A stretch of DNA of 8,086 nt from Haloquadratum sp. J07HQX50 (GTDB lineage Archaea > Halobacteriota > Halobacteria > Halobacteriales > Haloferacaceae), in NCBI GenBank assembly GCA_000416005.1, contig KE356562.1, forward strand, positions 807,068-815,153, in the 5' to 3' direction. Below are positions 6,065 through 8,086 of the stretch, piece after piece. The translations under genes and the position numbers were made by a program. Positions within the stretch are counted from its first letter, which is position 1. Every line of letters starts with the position of its first letter. The notes under the pieces were generated by a model. That model was not told the origin of the DNA, did no database searches, and saw nothing but the letters and a program-made list of their open reading frames with translations.

Positions 6065-7072
6065 CTACGAGTTCGACCCGGATTTGACTTCGAGAAGCCG
6101 CTGAATCGAAGACTCGACCGTGTGGGTTGGTTTCCAGCCTAATTCAGTGCGAGCCCGTGAAATATCGACCGTAAATTCATCAACGAGTGTCTCACCACTC
6201 CGTGGATTCTCGACAAGCGAAACCTCTATATCTCGACTCAGTTCCGACGCTGCAATCGACTGGACGAGTGTCGCCACTTCCATGACGCTCGGATCCTCGT
6301 TTGAGGCGATTTCATATTTTGAAACACCAGTGACGCCTGCGTTGAGCTGGTGTTTGAGTTGCCCAACGCTTCGCACGTATGCACTCGCTACATCATCGAC
6401 GTGGATATAATTACGCGATTGCGTCCCAGGTTCGTACACAGTAAGCGGCTCACCAGACAGCGCGCGGTTAATAAAGAAATTAATCACGGTATTTTTTGAG
6501 ACACGCTGTCCGTCGACGGTATGCTCACCATAGAGATTCGATTTGAGAAATAGGTGCGCAGGGAATGCTCCATCGGCAAACGCTTCGACAGCACGTTCAC
6601 CCAGCAGTTTCGTCCGCCCGTACCAGTTCATTGGGGCTCGGGGGTCATCAACGGTAATTGGGAACTGCGTGGGATCGCCAAGCACGGCCATACTGAACGG
6701 AAATACCAATGCCGTCCCGTGTTTGCGACAGTACCATGCGATATTATTCGTCCCAGTTACGTTCACATCGTGCGCGAGGTCGGAGCGCTCTGCACAGTCA
6801 TCGACACCACTGATTGCTGCCAGATGACAGATAGCGTCTGCACCATCGAGTGCGTTTTCCAGTTGGGTGCGATTGCGGATATCGACGTGCTCGATCGGTG
6901 TCTCGCCGACAGAGCGGACCGTGCCGAGATAAAAGTTATCTAATGCAGTAAATGTCCAAGATGGGTGCGCCTGTTGGAATCGATACAGAGTTCGTGAGCC
7001 GATAAATCCGGCCGCGCCAGTAATGGCGACGTGAAATGAATCATCGGTCGAGGGTGTGTTTGCAGTAGTCAT
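6065..7072 (-). CDS. NAD-dependent epimerase/dehydratase (extended SDR), second of pair
   Basis: This extended short-chain dehydrogenase/reductase (335 residues) likely acts on a nucleotide sugar in the cytoplasm. A non-conserved tail of about 12 residues precedes the Rossmann motif GAAGFIG (19-25). An acidic residue (Asp45 in ALDN) ends the second strand, consistent with NAD preference. HLAAISG lies at 83-89. The catalytic set appears as Ser127 (in FPFSMAVLG), Tyr151 and Lys155 (YGRTK). The substrate side carries SNLYGE (178-183) and SRNYIHVDDVA (219-229), and ELGWKP (310-315) is the usual C-terminal signature. The segment around Ser127 reads FSMAVLGDP instead of the common SS..VYG, so substrate may differ from the upstream paralogue. 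Its ATG overlaps the stop of that paralogue by four bases (ATGA). Its end faces the TrmB regulator gene with only 22 bp between. Family is certain; reaction is not. Confidence 0.92.
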   Translation of the reverse strand: MTTANTPSTDDSFHVAITGAAGFIGSRTLYRFQQAHPSWTFTALDNFYLGTVRSVGETPIEHVDIRNRTQLENALDGADAICHLAAISGVDDCAERSDLAHDVNVTGTNNIAWYCRKHGTALVFPFSMAVLGDPTQFPITVDDPRAPMNWYGRTKLLGERAVEAFADGAFPAHLFLKSNLYGEHTVDGQRVSKNTVINFFINRALSGEPLTVYEPGTQSRNYIHVDDVASAYVRSVGQLKHQLNAGVTGVSKYEIASNEDPSVMEVATLVQSIAASELSRDIEVSLVENPRSGETLVDEFTVDISRARTELGWKPTHTVESSIQRLLEVKSGSNS

Positions 7073-8022
7073 TGAACTGGTGATGATTGGTCAAACGCGG
7101 TTGCGAGTTCGCTGATACCATCTGTGAGGGTGTATTCGCACTCGAAGGTGGTCTCTGAGAGACGATCAAAGTTCACGTGATATGATGGCCCCGGATGGGC
7201 ATCACGAAGATACGTAATATCAAGTGTTGAATCGAGCGTATCACGGACAGCCTCTGCAATCTCCTCAATCTGGAAATTCTGTGTCTGTTGTCCAACATTG
7301 TATATCGTCGATGGCCACGAGTTGGGATGACGACTGGCATGTGCGTACGCCCGTGCAGCATCACGAACGTGAATAAACGGTCGCCAATTATTGCCATCGC
7401 CATAGACAGTGAGTGGTCGGTCTGTAATTGCCCGAAACACAAAGTGATTGACGACGAGATTGAATCGAATACCCGGAGATAACCCATAGTTCGTGCTCAT
7501 CCGGAGTGCAGTCCCATCAAATCCATATTCTTCGGCTGCGTCTTTGAGTAGCTGCTCGGATGTGAGTTTTGATTCCGCATACGGATTGAGCGGGTCAGGA
7601 GCGGTTGTCTCATCGATATCGGTCGTCGGAGCACGTCCATACACATTACACGAGGACGCTAAGACAACATTTGAGACGCCCAGTTTGCCTGCTGCCTGGA
7701 GAACATTTTCTGTGCCATCAGCATTGACAGCCAGTGTTTCATCGCGTCGGTCATGCGTACTCGCAGCGCCAGTAATCGCTGCCAGGTGAATGACCGTATC
7801 AATATCACGCATCGCGGCCTCAGCCTCGCCATACTGTCGAACATCACCTCGAATGAACGCGATGTTCTGTGTGGTATCTAATCCAGAACCGAGCAGGTTT
7901 CGTGGTGACCCACGCGAAAGGTTATCGAAAACACTCAGATGAGACACGTCCTGAGAATGTATTAGCAGCGGCACGAGTGCGCTGCCAATGTAGCCACAGC
8001 CGCCAGTGATTAAAATGCGCAT
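7069..8022 (-). CDS. NAD-dependent epimerase/dehydratase (extended SDR, GalE/RmlB-like), first of pair
   Basis: This extended SDR enzyme (317 residues) has a canonical layout. It starts directly with the Rossmann motif, MRILITGGCGYIG (Gly7, Gly10, Gly13). Asp33 (VFDN) is the likely NAD ribose contact, RGDVRQ is at 58-63 and HLAAITG at 79-85. Catalytic Ser123/Ser124 (ASSCNVYG) is followed by Tyr148-x3-Lys152 (YAESK). The substrate region has NYGLSPG (178-184), TVYGDGNNWRPFIHVRDAA (205-223) and YNVG (241-244). The reaction could be 4-epimerisation of a UDP-hexose or UDP-uronate, or a dehydration; the sequence alone does not decide. ATG 8022 is only three bases after the stop of an upstream gene, and its stop overlaps the start of the second epimerase, so these form one operon with DNA beyond the right edge. 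Both probably supply donors for the glycosyltransferases in the window. Confidence 0.93.
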   Translation of the reverse strand: MRILITGGCGYIGSALVPLLIHSQDVSHLSVFDNLSRGSPRNLLGSGLDTTQNIAFIRGDVRQYGEAEAAMRDIDTVIHLAAITGAASTHDRRDETLAVNADGTENVLQAAGKLGVSNVVLASSCNVYGRAPTTDIDETTAPDPLNPYAESKLTSEQLLKDAAEEYGFDGTALRMSTNYGLSPGIRFNLVVNHFVFRAITDRPLTVYGDGNNWRPFIHVRDAARAYAHASRHPNSWPSTIYNVGQQTQNFQIEEIAEAVRDTLDSTLDITYLRDAHPGPSYHVNFDRLSETTFECEYTLTDGISELATAFDQSSPVQ

Positions 8023-8025
8023 CGA

Positions 8026-8086
8026 TTAGTTCTCTCGGTCTTCCAAAACAGAGGGCAGAAATCGATCTTCATAGGCTGTGATACGG
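8026..8086 (-). CDS. C-terminal end of an upstream gene (start beyond right edge)
   Basis: Reading in from the right edge, one minus-strand frame gives 19 codons (ITAYEDRFLPSVLEDREN is the readable end) closed by TAA at 8028-8026, three bases before the epimerase ATG. The tight spacing and the charged, haloarchaeal-looking composition suggest the tail of the preceding operon gene. The fragment is too short to name. A second frame is also open to the edge, so this is a moderate call. Confidence 0.45.
   Translation of the reverse strand, partial: RITAYEDRFLPSVLEDREN

Noticed and set aside
6554..6943. 129-codon plus-strand open frame inside the second epimerase
   Set aside because: It lies fully antisense to a well-supported SDR gene, its translation shows no recognisable motif, and it lacks a promoter. 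It is a shadow frame.

Overview
The window reads as a haloarchaeon (class Halobacteria). The glycosyltransferase at 587-1528 resembles AglG/AglI-type enzymes, a TrmB-type winged-helix regulator is present, one gene encodes a haloarchaeal-looking DUF4330-like membrane protein, and the two promoters at 5087-5190 are TATA-like elements placed for near-leaderless transcripts. By eye the base composition is close to 50% G+C. That would fit a Haloquadratum-like genome, or a lower-GC surface-glycan island in a more GC-rich haloarchaeon. Species cannot be fixed from this window.

Layout, reading the minus strand in its direction of transcription (right to left). (1) 8086-8026: the last codons of an upstream gene. 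(2) 8022-7069 and 7072-6065: two translationally coupled extended-SDR nucleotide-sugar epimerase/dehydratases. (3) 5191-6042 on the plus strand: a TrmB-family regulator, convergent with the epimerases (22 bp gap) and divergent from the next operon. (4) 5086-3656: polyprenyl glycosylphosphotransferase, the likely initiating enzyme of a lipid-linked glycan. (5) 3577-2477: DUF4330-like single-span membrane protein with three internal repeats. (6) 2421-1615: UppP/BacA-family polyprenyl-diphosphate phosphatase. (7) 1528-587: AglG-like GT2 glycosyltransferase. (8) 590-1: N-terminal part of a GT4-type glycosyltransferase that runs off the left edge. Apart from 5087-5190 there is almost no intergenic DNA; no RNA gene, mobile element or CRISPR array was seen.

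Reading as a system (inference): the epimerases make nucleotide sugars. The glycosylphosphotransferase puts the first sugar phosphate on a membrane polyprenol (dolichol phosphate in archaea), giving a diphosphate-linked sugar. The GT2 and GT4 enzymes extend it. After glycan transfer the UppP homologue returns dolichyl diphosphate to dolichyl phosphate. This fits a diphosphate-linked pathway better than the dolichyl-monophosphate pathway known for Haloferax volcanii N-glycosylation. The DUF4330-like protein sits between the initiating and recycling enzymes and has no known role. No flippase, polymerase or oligosaccharyltransferase lies in the window, so the end product (N-glycan, exopolysaccharide or lipid glycan) stays open. 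The TrmB regulator is placed to control itself and the divergent operon; the shared 104 bp region holds several inverted-repeat elements that could be its operator.
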